NCBI RefSeq assembly: GCF_001983935.1
Contig: NZ_CP017641.1
Span: 3,720,001-3,784,000, forward strand
DNA: 64,000 nt
Direction: 5' to 3'
Source of the DNA: Fuerstiella marisgermanici
GTDB lineage: Bacteria > Planctomycetota > Planctomycetia > Planctomycetales > Planctomycetaceae
Below the pieces are notes generated by a model. The model was not told the origin of the DNA, ran no database searches, and saw nothing but the letters and a program-made list of their open reading frames with translations. This document shows positions 44,482 to 53,486 of this stretch, piece by piece (the stretch's first letter is position 1; every line of letters starts with the position of its first letter). The translations under genes and the position numbers were made by a program.

Positions 44482-45873
44482 TCACTTGCTCAACCGGTCC
44501 AGCACATTCTTCGTGATTCTGATGACTGTCGGATCGTTGCCCCGCAGTCCGTGAGCCCAGTCTGTTGAGCCAGCAGTGACGACAGTGCCGCCCTGAGTGT
44601 ACGTTCCCAACACGGCCGCCCCAACGCGGTCCTTGGGAAAGCGGTCGTACCACAGGCTGTCGCCAGGCGCCCAGCGTGCCGGACAAGTGCCGACGATTGT
44701 GAACGACTTGGGCGTGCCGTCCTTGTGAGTTGGAAACGGCAGCCCGTCTTTCCACGTCATTTGGCAGCCGTCGCATTCGTAACCGACAATCGTGTCTTTA
44801 CCGCCGAATCGGTCGCCGCTTTTTAATTCCGTTCCTTGTAACAGCCAATGATCGGGGCGATGGACAATGAACGAAGCCGCTCCATCCATAAATTGCCCGT
44901 GACTCTTGTGATAACCGCCCCAAAGAAAGCCCACGCCCGTCAGTTGATTTTCAGGGCGTCCAATAAGGTGATGACTCCATGCGGTGCTTAGCAGCTTGTG
45001 ATCTCCCTGCCGAAACAACGGGTCGACGTTGTACCATTGCTTCCAACAGGTCAGAGCTCGCCCGTTGTCTTCACTACGAACCTGCCAGCAGCAAGTATTT
45101 CCGCTGAAAAACGCGACGTTGCCACCGTCTGCAATGTACTTTTCCAGATTGTCTCGCATCGGTGCCGACCAGTATTCGTCGTGGCCAACACTCAACACCA
45201 GCCTGTAGCCTTTCAGGATCTCGGGATGGAATTCCAGGTCGCTGTTAACGGCGTAGTCCAAAACGTAGCCGTTATTTTCGGCCCAGCGAACGAATGGCAG
45301 TTCCCAGTTGGCGTACTGAGACTGCAACGGGCGATCGAAGGAAACCCGGTGCCCCTGAAGCCCATCGCGATCGTGATACGAATACAGACTGTGACCGCCC
45401 CAGTTGGTGTAGGCGTTGTAAGTGTTGGTCGACAACTGCAGAAGGATCTTCGTGTCCTGCCCCGGCTTTGCAGACCTCACGACAAACTGCAGGGTACTGC
45501 GAATGTCTTTGCCGTCATGTTTCGCAGTCAATGTCGCGACGTAGCAGCCACTTTTCCATTCCGCCGGTATCGTCATCGCAAACGCCCCAGGCCAGTTACA
45601 TCCGTCAGAAGACGCTCGATCGGGAATCGGCTGGACGGAACATTTGATCGCGTCTTTCTCGAACACAGTTTCGTTCTTGCCGCCCTGCCGCTCAATGACC
45701 ATCCGCACGCTGTCCGCGGTAGACGAAAGGTGGAACGAGATCTCTTCGCCTGCAACGCAGCTAAGCCTGTTTGCATAGCCCAGCACAAATGGCGAGGCTG
45801 GCTGCTGCTGCTCTGCGAAGGCAGGCTGGGTGGCCAGCAGGGTCAAAAGCGTGAAACGACAGACTGAATTCAT
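44482..45873 (-). CDS. N,N-dimethylformamidase large-subunit-like exported protein
   Basis: The product is 463 residues from the ATG at 45873 (MNSVCRFTLLTLLATQPAFA, a signal peptide); an extended frame to 45957 is not needed. An Ig-like beta domain fills about 30-140 (GYANRLSCVAGEEISFHLSS). The larger C-terminal part matches the N,N-dimethylformamidase large-subunit fold: NTYNAYTNWGGHSLYSY near 180, then VLSVGHDEYWSAPMRDNLEKYIADGGNVAFFSGNTCCWQVR near 250-290, a class I glutaminase-like segment. In dimethylformamidase this domain and a small subunit hydrolyse the amide; no small subunit is seen here. The protein may act on a carbohydrate or amide linked to its neighbours, the sulfatase and ceramidase-like genes, but that is only suggested by position. 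Confidence 0.8.
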   Translation of the reverse strand: MNSVCRFTLLTLLATQPAFAEQQQPASPFVLGYANRLSCVAGEEISFHLSSTADSVRMVIERQGGKNETVFEKDAIKCSVQPIPDRASSDGCNWPGAFAMTIPAEWKSGCYVATLTAKHDGKDIRSTLQFVVRSAKPGQDTKILLQLSTNTYNAYTNWGGHSLYSYHDRDGLQGHRVSFDRPLQSQYANWELPFVRWAENNGYVLDYAVNSDLEFHPEILKGYRLVLSVGHDEYWSAPMRDNLEKYIADGGNVAFFSGNTCCWQVRSEDNGRALTCWKQWYNVDPLFRQGDHKLLSTAWSHHLIGRPENQLTGVGFLWGGYHKSHGQFMDGAASFIVHRPDHWLLQGTELKSGDRFGGKDTIVGYECDGCQMTWKDGLPFPTHKDGTPKSFTIVGTCPARWAPGDSLWYDRFPKDRVGAAVLGTYTQGGTVVTAGSTDWAHGLRGNDPTVIRITKNVLDRLSK

Positions 45874-46198
45874 TGCGTTGTTGTCTTTCGTGTTGAACGA
45901 AGCTTCAAGTGAGCGACCTGATTGAGCATAACTGTTTTCTGATGATGTCGAAGTCAACTGAGTCTGTTCAACATAGACAAAGCTCTGGTCGGATCTGCAG
46001 CCGACTGGCCAGTTGCAGCGAATTTCACTGACTTGTTGCTGCGTGGCAAGAGTATCGGACTATGAAGGCAGTTTTCCACGAGCCCGAATGGTCCGCAACA
46101 AAAGGTCCACCGCTCCAAGCCGAGACGTACGATCATTGAATGATAGATTGGCAATCGGAGTCCAGCCGTCGCAGCCGCAAGTCAGATAGTCATTCCAT
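45874..46198. other. intergenic region
   Basis: This stretch of 325 bases lies between two minus-strand genes. I see no RNA gene, repeat or conserved frame in it. It should contain the promoter of the DMF-hydrolase-like gene. Confidence 0.5.
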
Positions 46199-47062
46199 CT
46201 ACTCACTAGCTATAGCGGTCAAAACTGCGGGTTCCTGAGGTTCGATGGCTTCTGCAGCAGTCAGTAGGTTTAGGAGTTCGACGATTTTGCGATGCCCGTT
46301 GTAATTTTGCTTCACAACCATCGTGTGGCCCACCATCAGAATCGTACCACCAGCCAAGTCGTCGGGGTGCGATTGGGCTGCGGGCTTTCTCCACTTCAAC
46401 TCGCCGTCTGTCGCTTCGACAAGAAAGTTGGTTAAGCTGTGTGACTCGACGGCCCCGAAACTGAGGCTGGCATTGGCTGCGGCGATTGACCGCTGCAAAG
46501 CGTCTACGCGATAGGCACGCGTGTACATTGGACCGCCGGAGCGTACCCGATCACGCGTTGTGATCATGATTGCTTCGTTGACGACGATGTAATCCAAGGG
46601 AACTGGTGATGCCTTCCGATCCTCGGTCTGGCTTAGAATTTGAGACAGTACTGATCGCAGCTTTGCTCCTTCGGCTTTGACGTCGAAAACCTTGATGTCG
46701 TCAAGAGTGTCAATTCCGACTACTCCAAGCTGACCCCGATCGGGAACAAAGACCATGCTGAACTGGCCGCTATGGGTTAAGCCGTGCCGAGTGTCAATTT
46801 TTTCAGCCAGTTTCTTGAGAACAACCTTCAGCGACACCTCGCCCGGAATATCGATGGCAGGTACTGGCTTATCCAACACCTCGTGCAACCACTTTTGCGT
46901 TGGCGTGTCATTGATCGCTTGTAATGTGTACGGTCCGTCTAGAGGGCTGGGGCGGACAGTTGCGTGCTGGTTTCGACAGCTACTCTTTTCTTGTGCCTGG
47001 CATGGCAACAGCAATGCTGCGGCTACGATCGCAACGGTCAACGCAAAGAAATTCTGACGCAT
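46199..47062 (-). CDS. exported protein of unknown function
   Basis: The product is 287 residues with a signal peptide (MRQNFFALTVAIVAAALLLPCQA). The mature part has a segment VPAIDIPGEVSLKVVLKKLAEKI... near 68-90, which resembles the short secretin/TonB N-terminal-like (STN) half-domain, where a protein is meant to be processed in steps of two short beta-alpha units. A second unit is visible near DDIKVFDVKAEGAKLRSVLSQIL (about 122-145). The end contains HRKIVELLNLLTAAE. No enzyme motif is seen. Similar proteins are common in planctomycetes, where they are called hypothetical. It is on the same strand as the flanking genes but is 324 bases away from the next one downstream. Confidence 0.75.
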   Translation of the reverse strand: MRQNFFALTVAIVAAALLLPCQAQEKSSCRNQHATVRPSPLDGPYTLQAINDTPTQKWLHEVLDKPVPAIDIPGEVSLKVVLKKLAEKIDTRHGLTHSGQFSMVFVPDRGQLGVVGIDTLDDIKVFDVKAEGAKLRSVLSQILSQTEDRKASPVPLDYIVVNEAIMITTRDRVRSGGPMYTRAYRVDALQRSIAAANASLSFGAVESHSLTNFLVEATDGELKWRKPAAQSHPDDLAGGTILMVGHTMVVKQNYNGHRKIVELLNLLTAAEAIEPQEPAVLTAIASE

Positions 47063-47197
47063 GGCGGACCTCCAATTCAGCTTTCAGGGGAATTCGACAG
47101 GTAATATGGTGATTGTCGTTGGCGACGGTGTCAACCTGATAAACTCTACTAGCATGCGCAGTAACTTTGCATAAACGCCGCGTGTCGGTACGTGGCT

Positions 47198-49897
47198 TTA
47201 CCGTTCCCACACAGCGGGCAACGTTTCCGATGCCGCTCCGTAGGTTTGCGAAACGACGAAGCCGCTGGCTTGTGACATGTAGAAAATGCGGCCGTTGGAA
47301 ACGACGGCTCCCAGGCATTCGCGGGAATCAATCGCCGGGCCAGTGGATACTAACTTGCCGTCCTGCGACAGGTCGATCATGTCCATGTTGGCTCCCAGAA
47401 CATAGGGTTCCGACAACGTAAAGCGGCAGCATGCGTAGTTGTGTCCAATGCTATTCACGACTTTTCCGGTGCTGCGATCGAACACGTTGCCTTTGCCTCG
47501 AAGAGCGTTAGAAAAGACGTACTTTTCTCCCACCGTCACCACGTTAAGAGCCGACGTGACCGGATCAGACTTCCATTCCAATGAACCGTCCTCAGCTTTT
47601 AGGCACCAAACAAAACGATCATCGGTGCCTTCTTTGGCTCGATTGAACCCGCCGATAAAGATGCGTCCGTCGCGCGAACTAAGAGTACACTTAGACGTGA
47701 CGTAGTAGTCTGTCGTCTTCCAGATCACGTCGCCGGTGGCGGGATCAAGGCACGCCGTGAGGCCGTTGTTTTCGACGGGCAGTCCTCGCCGTTGCCGCTG
47801 ACTGGCGGCGTATCCGAAGAATACCGAGTAATAAAGTTTTCCATCCAGAACACAGATGCCGCAGTCATTGCCGCCGCGGCCGAATTCGGAAAAGTCCTTC
47901 TCCCAGACCACCTTGCCAGTCTCCAGATCCCACGCCCAGATTCGTGGGCGATGGTCCTGAGGGTAGTACGGATTGTCGTTGGAATAAATCCAGCTCATCA
48001 CTTCACGACCATCGCGTTCGACGGGTTCGCCTTTAAACACGAACGGTTTCTCCGTGCCTTGAGCCGCGTATTCGCCAGAGCCGGAAGCGTAGATCGCAAC
48101 GTTGCCGTGGACGACGGGCGGAAACTGGCGACTCCAGCTTGGCGAGCCGGTGAACGGAGCTTCCCAAAGCAGTTCTCCAGTGGCCGCGTTCAGACATCGC
48201 ATCCGCGACTTCTTAATTCCGCCCTGAGGCACGATCAGTTTTTCAACGCCGGTTGTTGATTTAATGTAGAGCGGCGACGTAAACGACAGATACACGTCCG
48301 GCCAATAGCGTCGCCATAGCAAGCGCCCCGTGTCCTGTTCGACGGCCAGAATCTGCCCCTCCGCCGTGTGCATATACATCCGCCCGCCGCCGCAAACAGG
48401 AAGATGTTTGACGGTGCCTTCCAGCCGCCGCGCCCATCTCATTCGCAAAGGCGGCTTCAGATCTTGGTCGTTCGCATTCGTGCCACCGAAGTCGCCGTAG
48501 TTCGTATACCAGTTGTACTTCGCTGCAGCGAATCGTCCCGTCAACGAACTTCGCAACTCCGAAACCTCCAGATCCTCTGTCGGCAGTTCCGCATTTCCTT
48601 TTGGCCCCAGAATGTAAAGATAGCCGTCTTCGCAGCCAGCAAAGACACGCCCGTCGACCACGGCGAGCGGTGCAGAAATCGGAGCACCAAACGCTGTGGC
48701 GAAGGTAAAGTGCTCACGTCCATCCCCCGCTACCCCATCGCCCGCTAAAGGCACGACGTGAATCTGCCCATCAAGGCCGCCGTACACGGCATGATCGAGA
48801 GTCAGCACTGGCGGACAGATCGCACCCGCGTCGCACAGCACCTCAGGCTGTTCGACGCCGATAGTGTGTCGGCACAATCCAAGCCCGTGTTCCGGCCGCA
48901 CCCGATAGACGTCCTCGCCGCGCACGCTGACCGGCGCGAAACTCAGCAGGCCATGCTGCCCGATGGACGTTTCCGTGCCGTGTACGACGCTTGTCTCCAG
49001 GTCGTCGCCGTTCAGTTTTAGCACTTCAACCCGGCCCGCATTGTCGCGCCGATGCCACTGCACATAGACGTTGCCAGCCGCGTCGGCACTCTGACCGAAC
49101 GTCGCCGGAAACTCCTTACCCGCGAACGAAGGGATTTCGCCCACTTTCTTCAGTGTGGGCCTATCACCGGAGTCTTCCAGAAAGATCGTGCGACCGCCGG
49201 CAGGCATCACAATCGTGTTGTCCACGAGGCAGATGTCTCGCGAACACACAAAATGATCGCGCCACGTGACTCGATCACCACGAAACTTCAGCCAGTCCGC
49301 GCCCTTCCACCTATCGCCATCAAAGTCGACAACTTCTTTGACAAAATCCCACGTCCAGATCACGTCACCGTTTGGCTTGAGGGCGTAGAGTTTCGCGCCC
49401 AACGTGGCGCAGTAGGCGCGGTCTTTCCCAGCCGCTGGCGCCGCGAAGATTGGTTCACCGCAGTCAATTTCGTTCACGACTTCGCCGGTTTCACGATTCA
49501 ACACGTAGTAAAACCCGGCCATCGTGCCGATGTGCAGAAAGTCGCCAATGACGGTCGGCGCGGCCACGTTGTTGCAGTTGCCGGGGCCGCCGCGAGTCGC
49601 AAACTTCCAAGCCACCCGCTGTGTGGCGATATCGATGGCCACAACAACGCCCGATCCATCAATAACAAATACCTTGCCGTCGCTAACGACGGGCGAAGCC
49701 AAAATGGCGTCGGTCATTGGAATCGCAGCGACCAGTCCTAACGACTTCTGCAGCGTTTGTGTGGACGCGTTGCCGGAACGAAGTGCGTCTCCCTGCACCT
49801 GTGGCCAGTCTGCAGCCGGGGCGTTGGCGACGACAAGGCTGCACGTTGTAACGGCGATCGCAAGCGTTGCTTTTTGCCGAATCAATGAGTTCATCAT
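47198..49897 (-). CDS. PQQ-repeat (quinoprotein-like) exported protein
   Basis: The product is 899 residues, with a signal peptide (about 1-29, LAIAVTTCSLVVANAPAA). Numerous PQQ-like blades follow the DG(K/R)(V/I)F...D..TG pattern, such as VVSDGKVFVIDGSGVVVAIDIATQRVAWKF near 70 and LDGKLYYSVFFGY. Two propellers are likely: about 30-430 and 470-880. Whether PQQ is actually bound cannot be told; many planctomycete relatives are only structural propellers. There is no CxxCH motif and no transmembrane segment beyond the signal. The stretch VPQGGIKKSRMRCLNAATGELLWEAPF shows the typical A-T-G-E/K-blade ends. Its role, oxidation or binding of a ligand outside the cytoplasm, is not known. Confidence 0.88.
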   Translation of the reverse strand: MMNSLIRQKATLAIAVTTCSLVVANAPAADWPQVQGDALRSGNASTQTLQKSLGLVAAIPMTDAILASPVVSDGKVFVIDGSGVVVAIDIATQRVAWKFATRGGPGNCNNVAAPTVIGDFLHIGTMAGFYYVLNRETGEVVNEIDCGEPIFAAPAAGKDRAYCATLGAKLYALKPNGDVIWTWDFVKEVVDFDGDRWKGADWLKFRGDRVTWRDHFVCSRDICLVDNTIVMPAGGRTIFLEDSGDRPTLKKVGEIPSFAGKEFPATFGQSADAAGNVYVQWHRRDNAGRVEVLKLNGDDLETSVVHGTETSIGQHGLLSFAPVSVRGEDVYRVRPEHGLGLCRHTIGVEQPEVLCDAGAICPPVLTLDHAVYGGLDGQIHVVPLAGDGVAGDGREHFTFATAFGAPISAPLAVVDGRVFAGCEDGYLYILGPKGNAELPTEDLEVSELRSSLTGRFAAAKYNWYTNYGDFGGTNANDQDLKPPLRMRWARRLEGTVKHLPVCGGGRMYMHTAEGQILAVEQDTGRLLWRRYWPDVYLSFTSPLYIKSTTGVEKLIVPQGGIKKSRMRCLNAATGELLWEAPFTGSPSWSRQFPPVVHGNVAIYASGSGEYAAQGTEKPFVFKGEPVERDGREVMSWIYSNDNPYYPQDHRPRIWAWDLETGKVVWEKDFSEFGRGGNDCGICVLDGKLYYSVFFGYAASQRQRRGLPVENNGLTACLDPATGDVIWKTTDYYVTSKCTLSSRDGRIFIGGFNRAKEGTDDRFVWCLKAEDGSLEWKSDPVTSALNVVTVGEKYVFSNALRGKGNVFDRSTGKVVNSIGHNYACCRFTLSEPYVLGANMDMIDLSQDGKLVSTGPAIDSRECLGAVVSNGRIFYMSQASGFVVSQTYGAASETLPAVWER

Positions 49898-50245
49898 GCG
49901 ACCTGCTTTCGTTCTGGCGCGAGAGGAGGGTTGGTTTGCGTCTGTGGCGGGGCTGCAGTGAGGCTGATCGTTCCTGTGGTCACGTAAGTGATACCCGCCC
50001 GCCGACAGAAGTGCAATCTGCCAAACTGCGGCGAGCTGAAACGCGTGGGCTCATGGAGTTCTGTTTTTAGGGGTGGCCGGTGTTGGACTGAACGAAGTGA
50101 AGGAAACGCGGGGTTTTCGCTCGGCCCGAACACCGTCCCCAAACCAGCAATCGCCGATGAACGCACTTGCCGAAATGTCAGAGTGGACTTGCGCAACTGT
50201 GTCCGCGATATCCGATTGGGCGATGCTCGATCGCGCCGGGGCTCT
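49898..50245. other. intergenic region
   Basis: This stretch of 348 bases lies between the AI-2E-family gene and the PQQ-repeat gene, both on the reverse strand. It should contain the promoter of the PQQ-repeat gene and the end of the upstream transcript. I see no RNA gene or conserved frame, and no strong terminator. Confidence 0.5.
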
Positions 50246-51700
50246 TTACGCCGCGCTGTCCGCGTTGCCCATCAGCGTTGCAATCCACTTTGTGTCGTCG
50301 AAGCCGTCCATCGCAATGCGGGCGGTCATGGTGAGCGGCACGGACAGAAGCATGCCGATTGGGCCAAGCACCCAGCCCCAGAAGATCATCGAACAGAAGA
50401 CGACCAGCGGTGACAGGCCAAGGCCTCGTCCCATTAATCGCGGTTCGATAAAGTTGCCGATCGCTCCGTTCACCACAATGAAGCCGATCGCGCAAGCGAC
50501 GGCTGGCAGCGTCGTCAGTTCCAGCCACGCAATAAGAACGGCTGGAATTGCTGCAATGAATGATCCGACGTTGGGAATGAAGTTGAAGAGAAATGCCAGC
50601 AGCCCCCACAGCGGAGCATACGACACACCCAAAAACTTCAGCCAGACCACGACTAATACTCCCGTCGCAAGACTGACCCACGTCTTGATCACAATGTAGT
50701 GTTGAATGCTCTCAACAATCTGCTGAGCTCGCTGCGTCATGTCGTCCGTGCGGACAAAGGCGTCCTTCAACTTTGTGGTGAAGGTACCGGCTTCCAAAAG
50801 AATGAAAATGACCGTCAGCAATACCAGAAACGTATTGCCCAGCAACTGGCCGAGTCGTTCAACAACGACGCTGGCCATGGTGAGTGCCGTTCGAAGGCTG
50901 AACTGTTCCGACCAGTATTCACGCCAGCTTTGTTCGTTGTTAGGCAAAGGGCTTGTCGGCTTCGCAAAAAGTGTGTCACCAGCTTTATGAGCGGCACTTT
51001 CCGTGTCGGCCTGAGGCGAAACGGTAACCAATTTGCCCGCCGCCAATTCTTCGACCGCTGTTTCAGCAGCCGCGATCTCCGTTTGCGCGTCAGCTAAATC
51101 GGCCTCAATTTCAGTAGCGGCTTCAGAAGCCTCAGTTGTATTAAGATCCGCTACAGGTTCCTCCGTGCCATTTGCGACGAGGCTTGCTTCAGAAGTTTCT
51201 TCCGGTCGAACGACTTCTTCAGCCGCCGGTTCCTGCGATGCCACGTCGCCCTCGTCCGGCACGATTTGGTCGGTTACCACTTCAGATTCTGCGGGGTCGA
51301 CCGGTACATCTTCCGCAGGAGGCGCATCCTTCAACCAATCCGGAACCCACGCTTCTAACTGTTTTTGTATGCCGCGCGTACGGTCTTCGATCAAGCCCCG
51401 ATAGTGATCCTGTTGCGACGAAAAACGGCCGATGGAATCCATGACGACATACGCCACGCCGAGTACAACAATCGACAGCACGCCGATCACGATCAGCAGA
51501 GCCAGCCAGTTGGCCACGCCTTTTTTCAGCAATCCGAAGTACGCAGGCGCGCTGATGACGGAAAGAAACACGGCCAACAGCAACGGATTCAGAATTCCTT
51601 CTGCAGCCCTCATCCCTGCGACGACGACCACAAAAGCAGCGGCCATGTACAGGTAAGAAACGCCAGCGGCAGCGGAGTTGGAAGTCGTGGGTTCGGCCAT
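50246..51700 (-). CDS. AI-2E family transporter with long acidic insert
   Basis: The product is 484 residues from the ATG at 51700; a frame extended to 51787 overlaps the ABC permease gene and is rejected. The family layout is clear: a first hydrophobic hairpin (about 18-60), a second (about 62-88), and a C-terminal block of five or six segments beginning LTMASVVVERLGQLLGNTFLVLLTVIFILLEAG (near 275) and ending with VVVNGAIGNFIEPRLMGRGLGLSPLVVFCSMIFWGWVLG (near 420). Between them is an insert of about 140 residues (125-265) rich in Glu, Ala, Pro, Asp and Thr, which is unusual for the family. Members export small molecules such as AI-2 or act as Na+/H+ antiporters; the substrate here is unknown. 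It lies 25 bases after the ABC permease gene in the same orientation. Confidence 0.87.
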   Translation of the reverse strand: MAEPTTSNSAAAGVSYLYMAAAFVVVVAGMRAAEGILNPLLLAVFLSVISAPAYFGLLKKGVANWLALLIVIGVLSIVVLGVAYVVMDSIGRFSSQQDHYRGLIEDRTRGIQKQLEAWVPDWLKDAPPAEDVPVDPAESEVVTDQIVPDEGDVASQEPAAEEVVRPEETSEASLVANGTEEPVADLNTTEASEAATEIEADLADAQTEIAAAETAVEELAAGKLVTVSPQADTESAAHKAGDTLFAKPTSPLPNNEQSWREYWSEQFSLRTALTMASVVVERLGQLLGNTFLVLLTVIFILLEAGTFTTKLKDAFVRTDDMTQRAQQIVESIQHYIVIKTWVSLATGVLVVVWLKFLGVSYAPLWGLLAFLFNFIPNVGSFIAAIPAVLIAWLELTTLPAVACAIGFIVVNGAIGNFIEPRLMGRGLGLSPLVVFCSMIFWGWVLGPIGMLLSVPLTMTARIAMDGFDDTKWIATLMGNADSAA

Positions 51701-51725
51701 TGAGAACGTCCGTTGTTGTGGAAAG

Positions 51726-52520
51726 CTATACGTCGGTTTCCTGCGCCGCCGTGAACTCGCGCACTTGAACGGTTGCCAATGCGACACTTAGAAAGATCGC
51801 GGTGAACGACGCCAGCCACAGCAACTGTAGCAAAACGCCCTCCGTCGACGCCACATACTTCAGCACGTCAGAATCTCGGAACGCTTCGCTTTGAGTCGTC
51901 CAGTGAAACAGCAACGATCGCAGTCGATACTGCACCGTTAGCCGATTGATCACCGCCGGGAAGAAGCCCATGAATAACTCAACCGCTCCAGTGTACGCCA
52001 CGCAAAACACCATGGCTCGTTGAGGAAACAGGGTCCCGATCATGATGTATAGCGCTGAGTAACCGACTGAAGATAATAGAGCCACCAGCAGCAGCGCCAT
52101 GCCTGCTTCGCCCGTGCTTTGAATTCGTGAGATCGGCAGCGAAAGGGCAACGCCAAGCAACGAGGCCGATGCTGTCCACGTGACCGCGACAAAGAACTTG
52201 CCCATCACCAGATGGAAAAGTCCATTCGGCCGCGTCGCAAAATAGATCCAGCTATGTTGTTCCAGTTCAGAAGCCACCGACGGAGCAGCCGTCAGTAACG
52301 CTCCTAACATGCAGGCGATCGACGGCCCCAGAAAGTACAACGCGATCGTGAACGCGGTATCGATGTCCTGCGGATCTGCCCCTTGCGGCGCGGGAATAAA
52401 GCTTTCCATCAGGATCGTGATTGAAACGGGAAACGCCACGACCAACAGCCACCACAGCGACCGACCGGGCGTGAGGATTCGCTTCATTTCGAACCGATAA
52501 ACAGCCAGCAGTTTGTTCAT
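51726..52520 (-). CDS. ABC-2-type transporter permease
   Basis: The product is 264 residues with six hydrophobic segments, of the ABC-2 permease type (LLAVYRFEMKRILTPGRSLWWLLVVAFPVS at the start, then AYTGAVELFMGFFPAVINRLTV). A soluble loop is present near 40-55 (FIPAPQGADPQDIDT). The start overlaps the stop of the ATPase gene as ATGA. It forms a likely exporter or membrane remodelling complex with that ATPase. The substrate is unknown. Confidence 0.85.
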   Translation of the reverse strand: MNKLLAVYRFEMKRILTPGRSLWWLLVVAFPVSITILMESFIPAPQGADPQDIDTAFTIALYFLGPSIACMLGALLTAAPSVASELEQHSWIYFATRPNGLFHLVMGKFFVAVTWTASASLLGVALSLPISRIQSTGEAGMALLLVALLSSVGYSALYIMIGTLFPQRAMVFCVAYTGAVELFMGFFPAVINRLTVQYRLRSLLFHWTTQSEAFRDSDVLKYVASTEGVLLQLLWLASFTAIFLSVALATVQVREFTAAQETDV

Positions 52521-53473
52521 AGCTCACCCCGATGAATTCGCAGCAGCGAGTTGAACAGTGTTTGCAGTGAGTTGTCTGCCGAATGCAGCCGCGTGACCGT
52601 CAGCCCGTTTCCTGCGATCAATTCCGGCAATTCTGTACAAAGCTTCCCGGCACTGACGGTCTGCAAGTGAACCCGCTGCACACCGTGCGGTCGCTGTTGG
52701 ATGGCAATTGATGTGGCCAGTTCCGTTTTCATCAGCAACGCTGCGAGTTCATGAGGTTGGTCGCAATCGATGTCGATTTCGGAAGGCGTGTCGAACAGCA
52801 GTTCGTTCACTTCCGCTGCAGTACCTGACGCCAGCAATCGCCCGCCGCAAATCAGCAAAAACGAATCGGTAAGCGCCTCGATTTCGTGCAGTACGTGGCT
52901 GGCGATGATCAGGCTGTTGCCCATTTTGATCCACTCGCGCAGCACGGCCGTCATTTCTGCTCGCCCGATCGGGTCTAGCCCGCTGAAGGGTTCGTCAAGA
53001 ATCAGTAACGTGGGTTCGTGGGCGATCGCCTGAGCCAGCTTGGTACGTTGTCGCATGCCGCGTGAATACGACGCGATCGGACGAGCCATGTCAGCCGCCA
53101 TTCCAACCAGTGCCATGCATTCTTCAGCTCGTTCGCGAGCTACCGCCGGCGCGGTGCCGTGCAACTCAAGCAGGAACGTGACCCAGTCATGGCCGGTAGT
53201 GCTGGCGTACAAACCTTCGAACCCGGGACAGAAACCGATTTTCGACATCAGCTTCGCATTGTTGCGCGGCTTCTGCCCGAGTACGCGGACGGTTCCGCGT
53301 GTCGGCACGAGCTGCCCGATCAACAGATTCAGCAGCGTGCTTTTGCCAGCTCCGTTGGGGCCCAGCAAACCGTAAGCGCCCGGCTTCAGCTGCATGCTGA
53401 AGTCGTTGACGCCGATCACCGTGCCGTACAGCTTCGTGACCTTGTTGAGTTCGATGAGGTATTCGGAGGACAT
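52517..53473 (-). CDS. ABC transporter ATPase
   Basis: The product is 318 residues, with the nucleotide-binding domain in residues 1-220. Walker A is LGPNGAGKSTLLNLLIGQL near 35-53; the signature motif is SYSRGMRQRTKLAQA near 135 (a variant of LSGGQ, as in many ABC-2 exporters), Walker B LLILDEPFSGLDP near 157, and the His switch ASHVLHE near 190. About 95 extra residues follow and are common in this ABC-2 class. It pairs with the permease just downstream. The upstream neighbour is the permease of a second ATPase-permease pair. Confidence 0.93.
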   Translation of the reverse strand: MSSEYLIELNKVTKLYGTVIGVNDFSMQLKPGAYGLLGPNGAGKSTLLNLLIGQLVPTRGTVRVLGQKPRNNAKLMSKIGFCPGFEGLYASTTGHDWVTFLLELHGTAPAVARERAEECMALVGMAADMARPIASYSRGMRQRTKLAQAIAHEPTLLILDEPFSGLDPIGRAEMTAVLREWIKMGNSLIIASHVLHEIEALTDSFLLICGGRLLASGTAAEVNELLFDTPSEIDIDCDQPHELAALLMKTELATSIAIQQRPHGVQRVHLQTVSAGKLCTELPELIAGNGLTVTRLHSADNSLQTLFNSLLRIHRGEL

Positions 53474-53486
53474 AAGTTAACCGGCA

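Noticed and set aside
50073-50699. Plus-strand open frame over the AI-2E gene end and adjoining gap
   Set aside because: It has no family pattern and overlaps the conserved C-terminal domain of the AI-2E protein on the other strand.
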